DNA from: JAJYKN01 sp045403145
GTDB taxonomy: Bacteria > Nitrospirota > UBA9217
Assembly (NCBI GenBank): GCA_045403145.1
Contig: JAXIPA010000038.1
Span: 1 to 12,373, forward strand
Length of the DNA stretch: 12,373 nt
Reading direction: 5' to 3'
Shown here piece by piece: positions 1 to 6,491 of this stretch. Position 1 is the first letter of the stretch. Each line of letters begins with the position of its first letter. A program made the translations under genes and the position numbers. A model generated the notes under the pieces. That model had not been told where the DNA came from and did no database searches. It saw only the letters and a program-made list of their open reading frames with translations.

Positions 1-68
1 TAGGGCACTCTTACGGTTCCAGGAGGCATTTTCTTACACTATTTACAATCACGAAGGAGGCACAGCAG

Positions 69-494
69 ATGGTACAGAAGGCGAGTCCGAAGCTGACGGA
101 AATGATGAACCAGGCAATTGCCGCGGAGCTGCAGGCAATCGTCCAGTACATGTGGCACCATATCATGGTGAAGGGGATGAACTCCTCTTCGCTCATGGAG
201 GTGTTCGAAGACGTTGCCATGGATGAGATGAAACACTCGGAAAAGATCGCCGAGAGATTATTTTACTTTGACGTCAATCCCACGACCAAGCCGACTCCTA
301 TCGCCATGGGCGGCACCCCGGAGCAGATGCTCAAGGCGGACACGAAGGCCGAGGAGGAGGCGATCACGCTGTATAAGGACATTATCAAGCAGGCCGCTGC
401 GGAAGGCGACGAGACCACAAGGCTTCTCTTCGAGGAAATCCTCTCCGAGGAAGAGGGCCATCACGACACGTTCACGACCCTTCTTGGTCAATAA
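69..494 (+). CDS. Ferritin-like diiron protein (bacterioferritin-type, short)
   Basis: A 141-residue cytoplasmic four-helix-bundle protein of the ferritin/bacterioferritin superfamily, probably oxidising Fe(II) at a diiron site for iron storage or peroxide detoxification. By eye it aligns with E. coli Bfr, and all six diiron ligands have counterparts: E20, E53, H56 (motif DEMKH), E95, E128 and H131 (motif EEEGHHD). M54 sits where Bfr has its haem-ligating Met52. The chain stops 10 residues after H131, whereas E. coli Bfr (158 aa) continues through a short fifth helix, which this protein appears to lack. The ATG at 69 follows a clear GAAGGAGG ribosome site at 53-60. The gene converges on the stress gene and ends at a shared terminator. 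No promoter is assigned in the 68 bases upstream. The superfamily call is firm; the bacterioferritin subtype is less so. Confidence 0.88.
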   Translation: MVQKASPKLTEMMNQAIAAELQAIVQYMWHHIMVKGMNSSSLMEVFEDVAMDEMKHSEKIAERLFYFDVNPTTKPTPIAMGGTPEQMLKADTKAEEEAITLYKDIIKQAAAEGDETTRLLFEEILSEEEGHHDTFTTLLGQ

Positions 495-514
495 TAATTC
501 TGCTTTTTCTCAAA

Positions 515-544
515 AAAAGGACAGGCGCCCTTGCCTGTCCTTTT
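515..544. terminator. Bidirectional intrinsic terminator
   Basis: A perfect 12-bp stem (AAAAGGACAGGC at 515-526, GCCTGTCCTTTT at 533-544) with a 6-nt loop. A run of A at 512-518 and T at 541-544 supply the U-tract for each direction. It lies between two convergent genes, ending the ferritin-like gene on + and the stress gene on -. Confidence 0.9.
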
Positions 545-591
545 GCATTTTCTCACCTTCCCACCTTCCCAACTTCTTATCTTCCGTTCCC

Positions 592-1053
592 TCACGGCAT
601 CTTGAATTCCTTCCCCGCGATGCGCACCGTAAGCACGGGGCAGGACGACTTGCGCACGACCTTCTCGGCCGTGCTCCCGAAAAGCATGTGGTCTATCCCC
701 GTCCTGCCGTGGGTGCCGATGACGATCAGGTCGGCTTTCTTGTCCTTTGCCGTCTTGAGGATCTCTACGAACGGCACGCCGCGTACGACCATCTTCTCCA
801 CATCCGCGACCTTTGCGGAAACTTCCGCTCCCCACTTGTCCATTTCGACCCGGGCGCTCCTCTGCATGTCCTCCACCAGATCGGTCACGGAGAGTGTGGA
901 GGGGATATACCATTCGGCGATGCTGATGTCCTGGATCACGTAGAGAAGAATGAGCTTTGCGTCATAATCCTTTGCCAGAGAAATGGCGTGGTCCATGGCG
1001 GCGCGGGGGCCCTGCGAAAAATCGGTCGGAAAAAGGATCGTCTTGATCTGCAT
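592..1053 (-). CDS. Universal stress protein (UspA family, ATP-binding type)
   Basis: A 153-residue single-domain Usp protein, the usual family length. The N-terminus has the typical strand ending in a conserved Asp (ILFPTDFS, D11). The C-terminal half carries the ATP-binding signature G-x2-G-x9-G-S/T: G113, G116, G126, S127, T128, within GTHGRTG and FGSTAEKV. It is therefore expected to belong to the ATP-binding subgroup (MJ0577-like) rather than the non-binding UspA subgroup. It is cytoplasmic and probably a dimer; the cellular target is unknown. The start is supported by AAAGGAGG (minus strand, 1059-1066) five bases before the ATG. The gene is monocistronic, with its own promoter at 1086-1114 and the shared terminator downstream. 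Confidence 0.93.
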   Translation of the reverse strand: MQIKTILFPTDFSQGPRAAMDHAISLAKDYDAKLILLYVIQDISIAEWYIPSTLSVTDLVEDMQRSARVEMDKWGAEVSAKVADVEKMVVRGVPFVEILKTAKDKKADLIVIGTHGRTGIDHMLFGSTAEKVVRKSSCPVLTVRIAGKEFKMP

Positions 1054-1085
1054 GCAAGCCTCCTTTGGTTCGTAGCTACAGATTA

Positions 1086-1114
1086 AGTTTAGCGCCGGAC
1101 CGGCGCCCTGTCAA
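1086..1114 (-). promoter_or_regulatory. Sigma70-type promoter of the universal stress gene
   Basis: Reading the minus strand: TTGACA (plus positions 1109-1114), a 17-bp spacer, then TAAACT (1086-1091). The predicted transcript start is near 1079, giving a leader of about 25 nt that contains the ribosome site. The -35 matches the consensus exactly and the -10 at four of six bases. Confidence 0.75.
1092..1106. promoter_or_regulatory. Palindrome in promoter spacer: candidate operator
   Basis: GCGCCGG-A-CCGGCGC is a perfect 7+1+7 palindrome filling 15 of the 17 bases between the -35 and -10 boxes of the stress-gene promoter. A dimeric repressor bound here would block RNA polymerase. A chance GC-rich palindrome cannot be excluded, and no regulator gene lies next to it. 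Confidence 0.4.
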
Positions 1115-1159
1115 ACGAAAAGGGGCAAAACGCGGGGGCCAGAAAGCCCGATAATTTCC

Positions 1160-1188
1160 TTGACTGCCGCCGGAGGCTCACATAAAAT
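1160..1188 (+). promoter_or_regulatory. Sigma70-type promoter of the two-component operon
   Basis: TTGACT (1160-1165), 17-bp spacer, TAAAAT (1183-1188); each box matches five of six consensus bases. The predicted start near 1195 gives a leader of about 100 nt before the kinase ATG. It points away from the stress-gene promoter, so the 1054-1293 gap is a divergent regulatory region. Confidence 0.7.
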
Positions 1189-1226
1189 GCGACTGTCGCA
1201 AGAGCCGCCCGTCCCGGCGTCACGAA

Positions 1227-1244
1227 CGCCGTTTCTCAACGGCG
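1227..1244 (+). other. Hairpin in the leader of the kinase mRNA
   Basis: CGCCGTT (1227-1233) pairs with AACGGCG (1238-1244) across a TCTC loop, a perfect 7-bp stem in the roughly 100-nt untranslated leader. No T-run follows, so it is not a terminator. It may stabilise the mRNA or affect translation; its role is unknown. Confidence 0.35.
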
Positions 1245-1293
1245 CGGGGACGACATTCGAGAGGACTGGTCTCTGAGTTCTTCAAAAACGACG

Positions 1294-2826
1294 ATGGAAA
1301 TATCGAAAAAAGAAAAACGCCTTCGCGAGAAGGAGCGGATGGACGTGACCGCCGAAAAAGCCGCTGTTTCTTTGCGGGAAAGCGAGGAGAAATTCCGCAC
1401 CCTGGCGGAAACCGCGGCCATGGCGATTTTTATCCACCAGGGCGGCAAATTTCTCTATGCCAACCGCGCGGGGGAAGTCATCGGGGGATACACCGTCGAC
1501 GAATATCTGACCATGGATTTCATGAGTCTCGTGCATCCTGATTACCTCGAGCTGGTAAAATCGCGGGCGCGCGAACGTCTTGCGGGCAGCGGCGAAGTGC
1601 CCACGCAATACGAGTTCAAGATCCTCAGAAAAAACCGGGAGGAGCGGTGGGTCCTCATGACCGCCGGGATCTCGGCGTATGAGGGAAAGCCCGCGGTCAT
1701 CGGGACGCTCATCGACATCACCGCGCGCAAACAGGCCGAGGAGGAGCGGGAGCGCTATTATCAGGAGCTGCAGAAGGCCACGCAATCCCTCGGGGAAAGC
1801 GAAGCCCGGTTCCGGACCCTGGCCGAAACGACAACCGCCTTTATCCTCATACATCGCGGGGAACGGTTGCTGTACACCAATCCCGCCCTCCAAAAAGGCG
1901 TCGGCTATACTCCTGACGAGTTTCTCAACATGGAGTTCTGGGAGATCGTTCACCCCGATTTCAGGGACCTTGTCCGGCAGCGGGGACAGGCGCGACTGCT
2001 TGGCCTGCAATTGCCGAAGGAATACGAATTCAAAATCGTGACGAAACAGGGAGAGGAGCGCTGGATGAACACGACCGCCGGGATAATCGAGTATGAGGGC
2101 GCGCCCGCGGTGATCGCTACGCTCTTCGACGTTACGGACCGCAAGCGCGCCGAGGAAGAAAAGGTACGGCTCTACGAAGAGCGGATTTCCGAGGAAAAAA
2201 GGCACCTCTTCGAAAAGGAAAAGATCCTGATGGACCTCCACGACGGCATCGGGGGCATTACGACCAACATCAGCATCCTCTCGGAGCTGGGACAGAAGGC
2301 ATCGGATATCGGCAGCGTCAGGAAGACGCTCGCGACCATCTCGAGGCTGTCACGCGAGGGCATTTCGGAAGTCCGGAGCTTCATGCACAGCCTCGACACC
2401 AGGGAGCTGAGCTGGCGCACGCTTGCCGCGGAGCTCAGAAGCCAGGGCACCGGCATGCTCGAACCGCACAACATCTCCTTTGATATGAAGAGCATCGTGG
2501 ACGGCGGACCCGAACAGCCAGGCAGCCTGCTCTGGGTGAATCTGTTCAAGATATATAAGGAAGCGCTGACCAACGTAATCAAGCATTCGAAGGCCGATGC
2601 CGTGAGCATCATTCTGCAGGTCTCCCCCCGGCGGGCGCTTTTGACCGTGGAGGACAACGGGGCCGGTTGGGAGGCAGGCCGGGGCAGCGGCAGGGGTCTG
2701 TCGAACATGAAGCGGCGCGCCGAGGAAATCGGGGGAACGCTGGCGCTGTCGGCCGGGCCGGGCACCCGGGTCCGGATCGATATTCCCCTACCCATAAAAT
2801 ACCCCGCACAGGGTATGGAACTATAA
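1294..2826 (+). CDS. PAS-PAS sensor histidine kinase (NarL/DegS-like, HisKA_3)
   Basis: A 510-residue soluble histidine kinase with no membrane segment. A charged N-terminal helix leads into PAS 1 (about 31-145) and PAS 2 (about 168-283), joined by a coiled-coil-like linker. A HisKA_3 dimerisation domain follows, with the phospho-acceptor H316 in DLHDGIGG. The HATPase_c domain has an N-box (E423, N427), a G1 box EDNGAGW (453-459) and a G2 box GRGLSNM (466-472). It should autophosphorylate on H316 and pass phosphate to the regulator encoded 24 bp downstream. The signal is unknown: both PAS domains are cytosolic and show no obvious haem or flavin ligand. The two PAS domains are clear internal duplicates. 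No good ribosome site precedes the ATG at 1294, and no better in-frame ATG lies between it and the upstream stop at 1183. Confidence 0.92.
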   Translation: MEISKKEKRLREKERMDVTAEKAAVSLRESEEKFRTLAETAAMAIFIHQGGKFLYANRAGEVIGGYTVDEYLTMDFMSLVHPDYLELVKSRARERLAGSGEVPTQYEFKILRKNREERWVLMTAGISAYEGKPAVIGTLIDITARKQAEEERERYYQELQKATQSLGESEARFRTLAETTTAFILIHRGERLLYTNPALQKGVGYTPDEFLNMEFWEIVHPDFRDLVRQRGQARLLGLQLPKEYEFKIVTKQGEERWMNTTAGIIEYEGAPAVIATLFDVTDRKRAEEEKVRLYEERISEEKRHLFEKEKILMDLHDGIGGITTNISILSELGQKASDIGSVRKTLATISRLSREGISEVRSFMHSLDTRELSWRTLAAELRSQGTGMLEPHNISFDMKSIVDGGPEQPGSLLWVNLFKIYKEALTNVIKHSKADAVSIILQVSPRRALLTVEDNGAGWEAGRGSGRGLSNMKRRAEEIGGTLALSAGPGTRVRIDIPLPIKYPAQGMEL

Positions 2827-2850
2827 CCCTTATTATGGTAGAGTCTGTCC

Positions 2851-3474
2851 ATGCGTCTCGTCATTATTGAAGACGATCCCCTGCTTTTAGAGAATCTTAC
2901 CCTGCTTCTGCGGGGCGAAGAGGGGGTCACGGTAACCGGCTCCTACCGGTCGGCTGAAGCAGCCTTGAAATCTCTCAAAAAGGCATCGCCCGAGGTGATG
3001 CTGACCGATCTGGGGCTGCCTGGCATGTCCGGCATCGAACTCATCAAGAAAGCGAAAGAAGAGATGCCCTCGCTCGAGATCATGGCGCACACGGTCTTCG
3101 AAGACCGCGAGCGGGTGTTTTCCGCTATCAAGGCGGGCGCCTCGGGATACATTTTAAAAGGGAGCAGCCCCCGGGAAATTATCGAATACATTCACGCACT
3201 GTACGAGGGTGGTGCGCCTATGAGTCCGAAAATTGCCCGCAAGATCATCCACGAATTCCAGGACGAAGCCTCGAGCGAACAGTTCCTGCTGACGCCCCGC
3301 GAAATAGAGCTGGTAAAGCTCGTGGAAGAGGGTTTGACGTACAAGGAAATCGGGGAGAGGCTGAAGATCAGCACGCATACCGTCCATACCCATATCAAAA
3401 ATATCTACGAAAAACTCCAGGCAAAGGACAGGAACGACGCCATCATCAAGGCGAGAAAAAAAGGCATCCTTTAG
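2851..3474 (+). CDS. NarL/FixJ-family response regulator
   Basis: A 207-residue regulator. The receiver domain (about 1-120) has the acidic pair D8/D9, phospho-acceptor D53 in MLTDLGLPG, T81 and the conserved K103 in YILKGSS. The C-terminal LuxR-type helix-turn-helix (about 146-207) opens with LTPREIEL and has the recognition region ISTHTVHTHIKNIYEKL. It is the expected partner of the HisKA_3 kinase immediately upstream, 24 bp away on the same strand with no terminator between, and should act as a phosphorylation-dependent DNA-binding dimer. Its targets are not evident. The ribosome site is weak (GGTAGAG about 10 bases before the ATG), so translation may depend on the upstream gene. No clear terminator follows. 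Confidence 0.95.
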   Translation: MRLVIIEDDPLLLENLTLLLRGEEGVTVTGSYRSAEAALKSLKKASPEVMLTDLGLPGMSGIELIKKAKEEMPSLEIMAHTVFEDRERVFSAIKAGASGYILKGSSPREIIEYIHALYEGGAPMSPKIARKIIHEFQDEASSEQFLLTPREIELVKLVEEGLTYKEIGERLKISTHTVHTHIKNIYEKLQAKDRNDAIIKARKKGIL

Positions 3475-3520
3475 CCCCACTCCTCCCTCGTTTTCTGCGC
3501 ACAGCCCGCCAAAAAAACGA

Positions 3521-3549
3521 TTGACAATTCCGGCACAGGCTGTTATAAA
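3521..3549 (+). promoter_or_regulatory. Near-consensus sigma70 promoter of ilvE
   Basis: TTGACA (3521-3526, perfect), 17-bp spacer, TATAAA (3544-3549, five of six). The expected transcript start is at about 3556, only one or two bases before the ilvE ATG at 3558, which predicts a leaderless or almost leaderless mRNA. Confidence 0.85.
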
Positions 3550-3557
3550 TTACGCCT

Positions 3558-4499
3558 ATGCTTCAGGCCACGGAAAAGATATGGATGAACGGCTCTTTCG
3601 TGAAGTGGGACGACGCCAGGGTGCACGTCCTTACACATTCGCTTCACTACGGGACCGCCGTGTTCGAAGGCATTCGCTGTTACAAGACCGAATCCGGGTC
3701 CGCGGTGTTCCGGCTCCCGGAGCATGTCAACCGGCTTTTCGACTCAGCCCACATCCTGCAGATGGAGATGCCCTTTACCCGCGAGGCCGTGACCGAAGCG
3801 GTCCTCGAAACCATCCGCGAGAACAAGATAGATGCGTGCTATATCAGGCCGCTGGCGTACATCGGCTACGGCGCCATGGGCGTCTTTCCCAAGAATAATC
3901 CGGTCCAGCTCTCGATAGCGGTCTGGCCGTGGGGCAGCTACCTCGGCGACGAGGGGCTCAAGAACGGCATTCGCGTGAAAATATCGTCCTTCAACCGTCC
4001 CCATGTGAACGCGACCATGGTCCGCTCCAAGACCACGGCGAATTACGCGAACTCGCTTTTGGCCAAACGCGAGGCGCTCAAGGACGGCTACGACGAGGCG
4101 ATGCTCCTGGACACCGACGGCTACGTCGCCGAGGGCAGCGGCGAGAACGTATTCATGGTCAGGAAGGGCGTGATCAAGACCCCGCCTCTTACCTCGATCC
4201 TCGAAGGCGTCACCCGGGACACCGTCATGCAGCTCGCAGCGGAGCGCGGGATGCGGCTCGTGGAAGAACGGTTTACCCGGGACGAGTTGTACGTCGCCGA
4301 CGAGGCTTTCTTTACCGGCACGGCGGCGGAGATCACGCCGATCCGGGAAGTGGACAATCGCGCAATCGGCGCGACACGGCCGGGGCCGGTGACCAAGGAA
4401 CTCCAGGCGGCGTTCTTCGACATCGTCCACGGCAAAGACAGCCGGCACGCGGACTGGCTCACCCCCGTCTCCGCGAAGCAGCCGGCGATGAAGAAATAG
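3558..4499 (+). CDS. ilvE: Branched-chain amino acid aminotransferase
   Basis: A 313-residue PLP enzyme (fold type IV) catalysing the last step of leucine, isoleucine and valine synthesis, exchanging the amino group with glutamate. It matches E. coli IlvE throughout. The N-terminus has IWMNG and HSLHYGTAVFEGIRCY. The Schiff-base lysine is K158 in RSKTTANYANS, with Y163 beside it. E192 in EGSGENVF should contact the pyridine nitrogen, and GTAAEITP (254-261) binds the cofactor phosphate. The ATG at 3558 is preferred over the in-frame ATG at 3585 because the extra residues include the conserved IW of the family. That start has no ribosome site and lies against the promoter, consistent with leaderless translation. 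A tRNA-Leu gene follows 53 bp downstream. The branched-chain assignment is preferred over D-amino-acid or aminodeoxychorismate relatives because of the similarity to IlvE. Confidence 0.96.
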   Translation: MLQATEKIWMNGSFVKWDDARVHVLTHSLHYGTAVFEGIRCYKTESGSAVFRLPEHVNRLFDSAHILQMEMPFTREAVTEAVLETIRENKIDACYIRPLAYIGYGAMGVFPKNNPVQLSIAVWPWGSYLGDEGLKNGIRVKISSFNRPHVNATMVRSKTTANYANSLLAKREALKDGYDEAMLLDTDGYVAEGSGENVFMVRKGVIKTPPLTSILEGVTRDTVMQLAAERGMRLVEERFTRDELYVADEAFFTGTAAEITPIREVDNRAIGATRPGPVTKELQAAFFDIVHGKDSRHADWLTPVSAKQPAMKK

Positions 4500-4501
4500 A
4501 A

Positions 4502-4534
4502 AAGCTGACAAGCTTGCCGGCCTTCAAGCTGACA
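4502..4534. repeat. Short direct and inverted repeats in the ilvE-tRNA gap
   Basis: AAGCTGACA occurs at 4502-4510 and 4526-4534. AGCTTG (4511-4516) can also pair with CAAGCT (4525-4530) across 8 bases. The 53-bp gap holds nothing else. There is no T-run directly after the hairpin, so it is not a good terminator; it may be an RNA-processing feature or a relic of a local duplication. Confidence 0.4.
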
Positions 4535-4552
4535 GGCTGGATTTTCACAAGT

Positions 4553-4637
4553 GCCGAAGTGGTGGAACTGGTAGACACGCACGTTTGAGGGGCGTGTGGG
4601 GCAACCCATGGGGGTTCGAGTCCCCCCTTCGGCACCA
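4553..4637 (+). tRNA. tRNA-Leu (anticodon GAG)
   Basis: A complete class II tRNA with encoded CCA. The acceptor stem is GCCGAAG (4553-4559) with CTTCGGC (4627-4633), followed by discriminator A and CCA (4635-4637). The D-arm contains GGTAGAC. The anticodon stem is CACGT/GCGTG (4580-4584, 4592-4596, one G-T pair) around loop TTGAGGG, putting GAG at 4587-4589 to read CUC and CUU. The long variable arm TGGG-GCAA-CCCA is typical of leucine tRNA. The T-arm is GGGGG-TTCGAGT-CCCCC. A run of six T follows at once (4638-4643). No promoter is visible in the 53 bases after ilvE, so it may be made from the ilvE transcript. Confidence 0.97.
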
Positions 4638-4699
4638 TTTTTTCCCCTGGCTTCACAGCTCGTACGCGAAATACTCCACTCGTTGTCCCGGCTCATCCG

Positions 4700-6316
4700 A
4701 TGAAAAAATATCTCCCCATACTCCTGTTTTGCTGTATCGCCCCGTTCTTTTCCGTCGCCTCGTTCGCACAGGAGCCGGCGGCCGGCGGCACTCCCGGGAT
4801 CGTGTCCGCCCCTCTCGCCAACGTGCATGAAGAACCGCTGCCCAAATCACAGCTCCAAACCCAGGTGCTCATGGGAGACGAGGTGCGCATCCTGGAGAAG
4901 CGGGACAACCGCTACCGCATCTCGATCCTGAACCAGGAAAATCGTGAGGGCTGGATCCAGCAGGAGGCCGTGCAGGTCCCGAAAGACAAGGGCAAGAGCT
5001 TCCTGAACACGAACCGGCAGTGGGTCGTCGTCACGAAACCCAAGGCCGAGGCCCTCATCCTGGACAAGACCGGCAACCACAAGGTCGCGCTCTACGCGGG
5101 CACGCGCCTGCCAATGCTGGAGCAGACAGCGCCTGGCCGGGACTTCAAAGTCCTCTTTCCCGACCGCTCCGTTGCAGTCATCAGCGCCGCGGAAGCCATG
5201 CCCGCGAAGACCTTCGACCCCTTGCTGAACGACACCCGGCCTGAAGAGATCGCGCAGACTGCGGCACTGTTCCGGGGCGCGCGTTATCAGAGCGGCGGGA
5301 TCACGGCCCAGGGCATGGACACCAACGGGCTCATTTATATCTGCTACCGTGTACACAGTATTCCGATCGGCACTGACCGCGCATCGCTCGCTGCAAAAGG
5401 CGAACGGGTGGCGAAGAAGGACGTGGAAGCCGGAGATATCGTGGTTTTCCACGGCGGGAACCAGGGGCTGTATCTGGGGAGCGGCAAGTTCCTGCACATC
5501 CCCCGCAAGGCAACTGCACAGATCGCCGGCATACAGGACAAACGCTTCGCAAATTCCCTGCAATACGGCATCCGCGTCATCGGCGCTAAGCCCGATGAGC
5601 ACAAACGCCCGGCCGAGTTGACCACCGACGAGGTCCTCCTTGCCCAGGCGCGGGCGGCAAAGCTTCCGTCCGGCAAGCGCATCGCCTACTGGGCAGGCCG
5701 CTTCATCGGAACGCCCTATGACCCCGATCCGCTCGGACTCTACGTGCGCAAGAACCGCATCGTGGCCGACGAGAAGGTCGACTGCATGTACCATGTCTTC
5801 CGTTCCGTCGAACTCGCGCAGAGCAATACGCCCGGCGAGGCAATCGAACGCGCTCTCGCGCTCCGGTTTATCACGGAGGGCAGGCTCGAGGACGGCGTCG
5901 TCGTCAACTATGACGAGCGGTTCCAGTACGGCGAGGACATGGTCTTCTCCGGGAAGTGGGGCAAAAACATCACCGCCGATCTTGGCGCGATCAAAACAAT
6001 CCCCGGCTCCCGCGGCAAAGAGACGGTGGACATACTTCCGAAGAACACGCTCTCGACCGGAGCGCTCCAGAAGAAACTCCGGGACGGCGACATCGTCTAC
6101 TGGGTCAAGGACCCGAAGAAGCGCGTGGTCGAAGAGATCGTGGCCCACCTTTCCATTGTCCGCATCAGGGCCGGCAAGGCCTATGTCATCCATGCCGCGG
6201 GCGACAAGGACCGCGCGGACAAACCCGGCGGTGGCGTGGTGAAAGAAGTCCCCTTCGGTGATTACGTGAAGAACATGCGGTTCATCGGCGCCTTTGTTAC
6301 GCGGTTCGAAGAGTAA
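4700..6316 (+). CDS. Exported cell-wall protein: SH3-like, degenerate NlpC/P60, second NlpC/P60-like (DUF1460-type) domain
   Basis: A 538-residue protein with a Sec signal peptide (about 1-23; SFA before Q24), so periplasmic or secreted. An SH3b-like segment (about 33-92) may bind peptidoglycan, and a second beta-rich stretch (about 105-165) follows. Residues 186-268 read like an NlpC/P60 domain, but the catalytic Cys of the usual DCSG is threonine (DTNG, T208) and the first catalytic His of HVGIYLG is Asn (N254). H266 remains. The C-terminal half (about 312-536) resembles the NlpC/P60-like DUF1460 amidase family and keeps C362 (VDCMYH), H483 (AHLSIV) and H498 (VIHAA). The likely role is cutting cell-wall peptide or amide bonds with the second domain, while the first serves as a binding or regulatory pseudoenzyme. 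The start lacks a clear ribosome site, but the signal peptide begins exactly there. Exact substrate unknown; the DUF1460 label is from memory. Confidence 0.8.
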   Translation: MKKYLPILLFCCIAPFFSVASFAQEPAAGGTPGIVSAPLANVHEEPLPKSQLQTQVLMGDEVRILEKRDNRYRISILNQENREGWIQQEAVQVPKDKGKSFLNTNRQWVVVTKPKAEALILDKTGNHKVALYAGTRLPMLEQTAPGRDFKVLFPDRSVAVISAAEAMPAKTFDPLLNDTRPEEIAQTAALFRGARYQSGGITAQGMDTNGLIYICYRVHSIPIGTDRASLAAKGERVAKKDVEAGDIVVFHGGNQGLYLGSGKFLHIPRKATAQIAGIQDKRFANSLQYGIRVIGAKPDEHKRPAELTTDEVLLAQARAAKLPSGKRIAYWAGRFIGTPYDPDPLGLYVRKNRIVADEKVDCMYHVFRSVELAQSNTPGEAIERALALRFITEGRLEDGVVVNYDERFQYGEDMVFSGKWGKNITADLGAIKTIPGSRGKETVDILPKNTLSTGALQKKLRDGDIVYWVKDPKKRVVEEIVAHLSIVRIRAGKAYVIHAAGDKDRADKPGGGVVKEVPFGDYVKNMRFIGAFVTRFEE

Positions 6317-6421
6317 TCAAAACGATCCCGCCTCTTGGTCTCGTGCCAGCCGTAAAAAAAGCTCATCGTGCCTCCCGTCAACTCCCCATGCAGTAAGGAA
6401 CACTTTCAGCCTTCTCCCTGC

Positions 6422-6450
6422 TTGCCTTTACCATCAGGCCGTACTATCAT
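6422..6450 (+). promoter_or_regulatory. Probable promoter of ppcA
   Basis: TTGCCT (6422-6427), 17-bp spacer, TATCAT (6445-6450). The -10 matches five of six bases and the -35 four of six. It lies in the otherwise featureless 175-bp gap after the cell-wall gene and would give a leader of about 35 nt. Confidence 0.45.
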
Positions 6451-6491
6451 TGTTATAGAGGACTTTTTCAACGGCAGGTGAGGGAGGAATT

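Noticed and set aside
268..1086. 272-codon open frame on the plus strand
   Set aside because: It runs through the end of the ferritin-like gene, a strong terminator and the antisense of the stress gene; composition is Arg/Ser/Pro-rich noise.
1282..2241. 319-codon open frame on the minus strand
   Set aside because: Antisense shadow of the sensor kinase; its own internal near-repeat simply mirrors the duplicated PAS domains.
4553..4643. tRNA-Leu as an integration (att) site of a mobile element
   Set aside because: No repeat of the tRNA 3' end was found downstream and no integrase or phage gene is present in the window.
4847..6193. 448-codon open frame on the minus strand
   Set aside because: Antisense shadow of the cell-wall protein gene, with no recognisable motif and no ribosome site.
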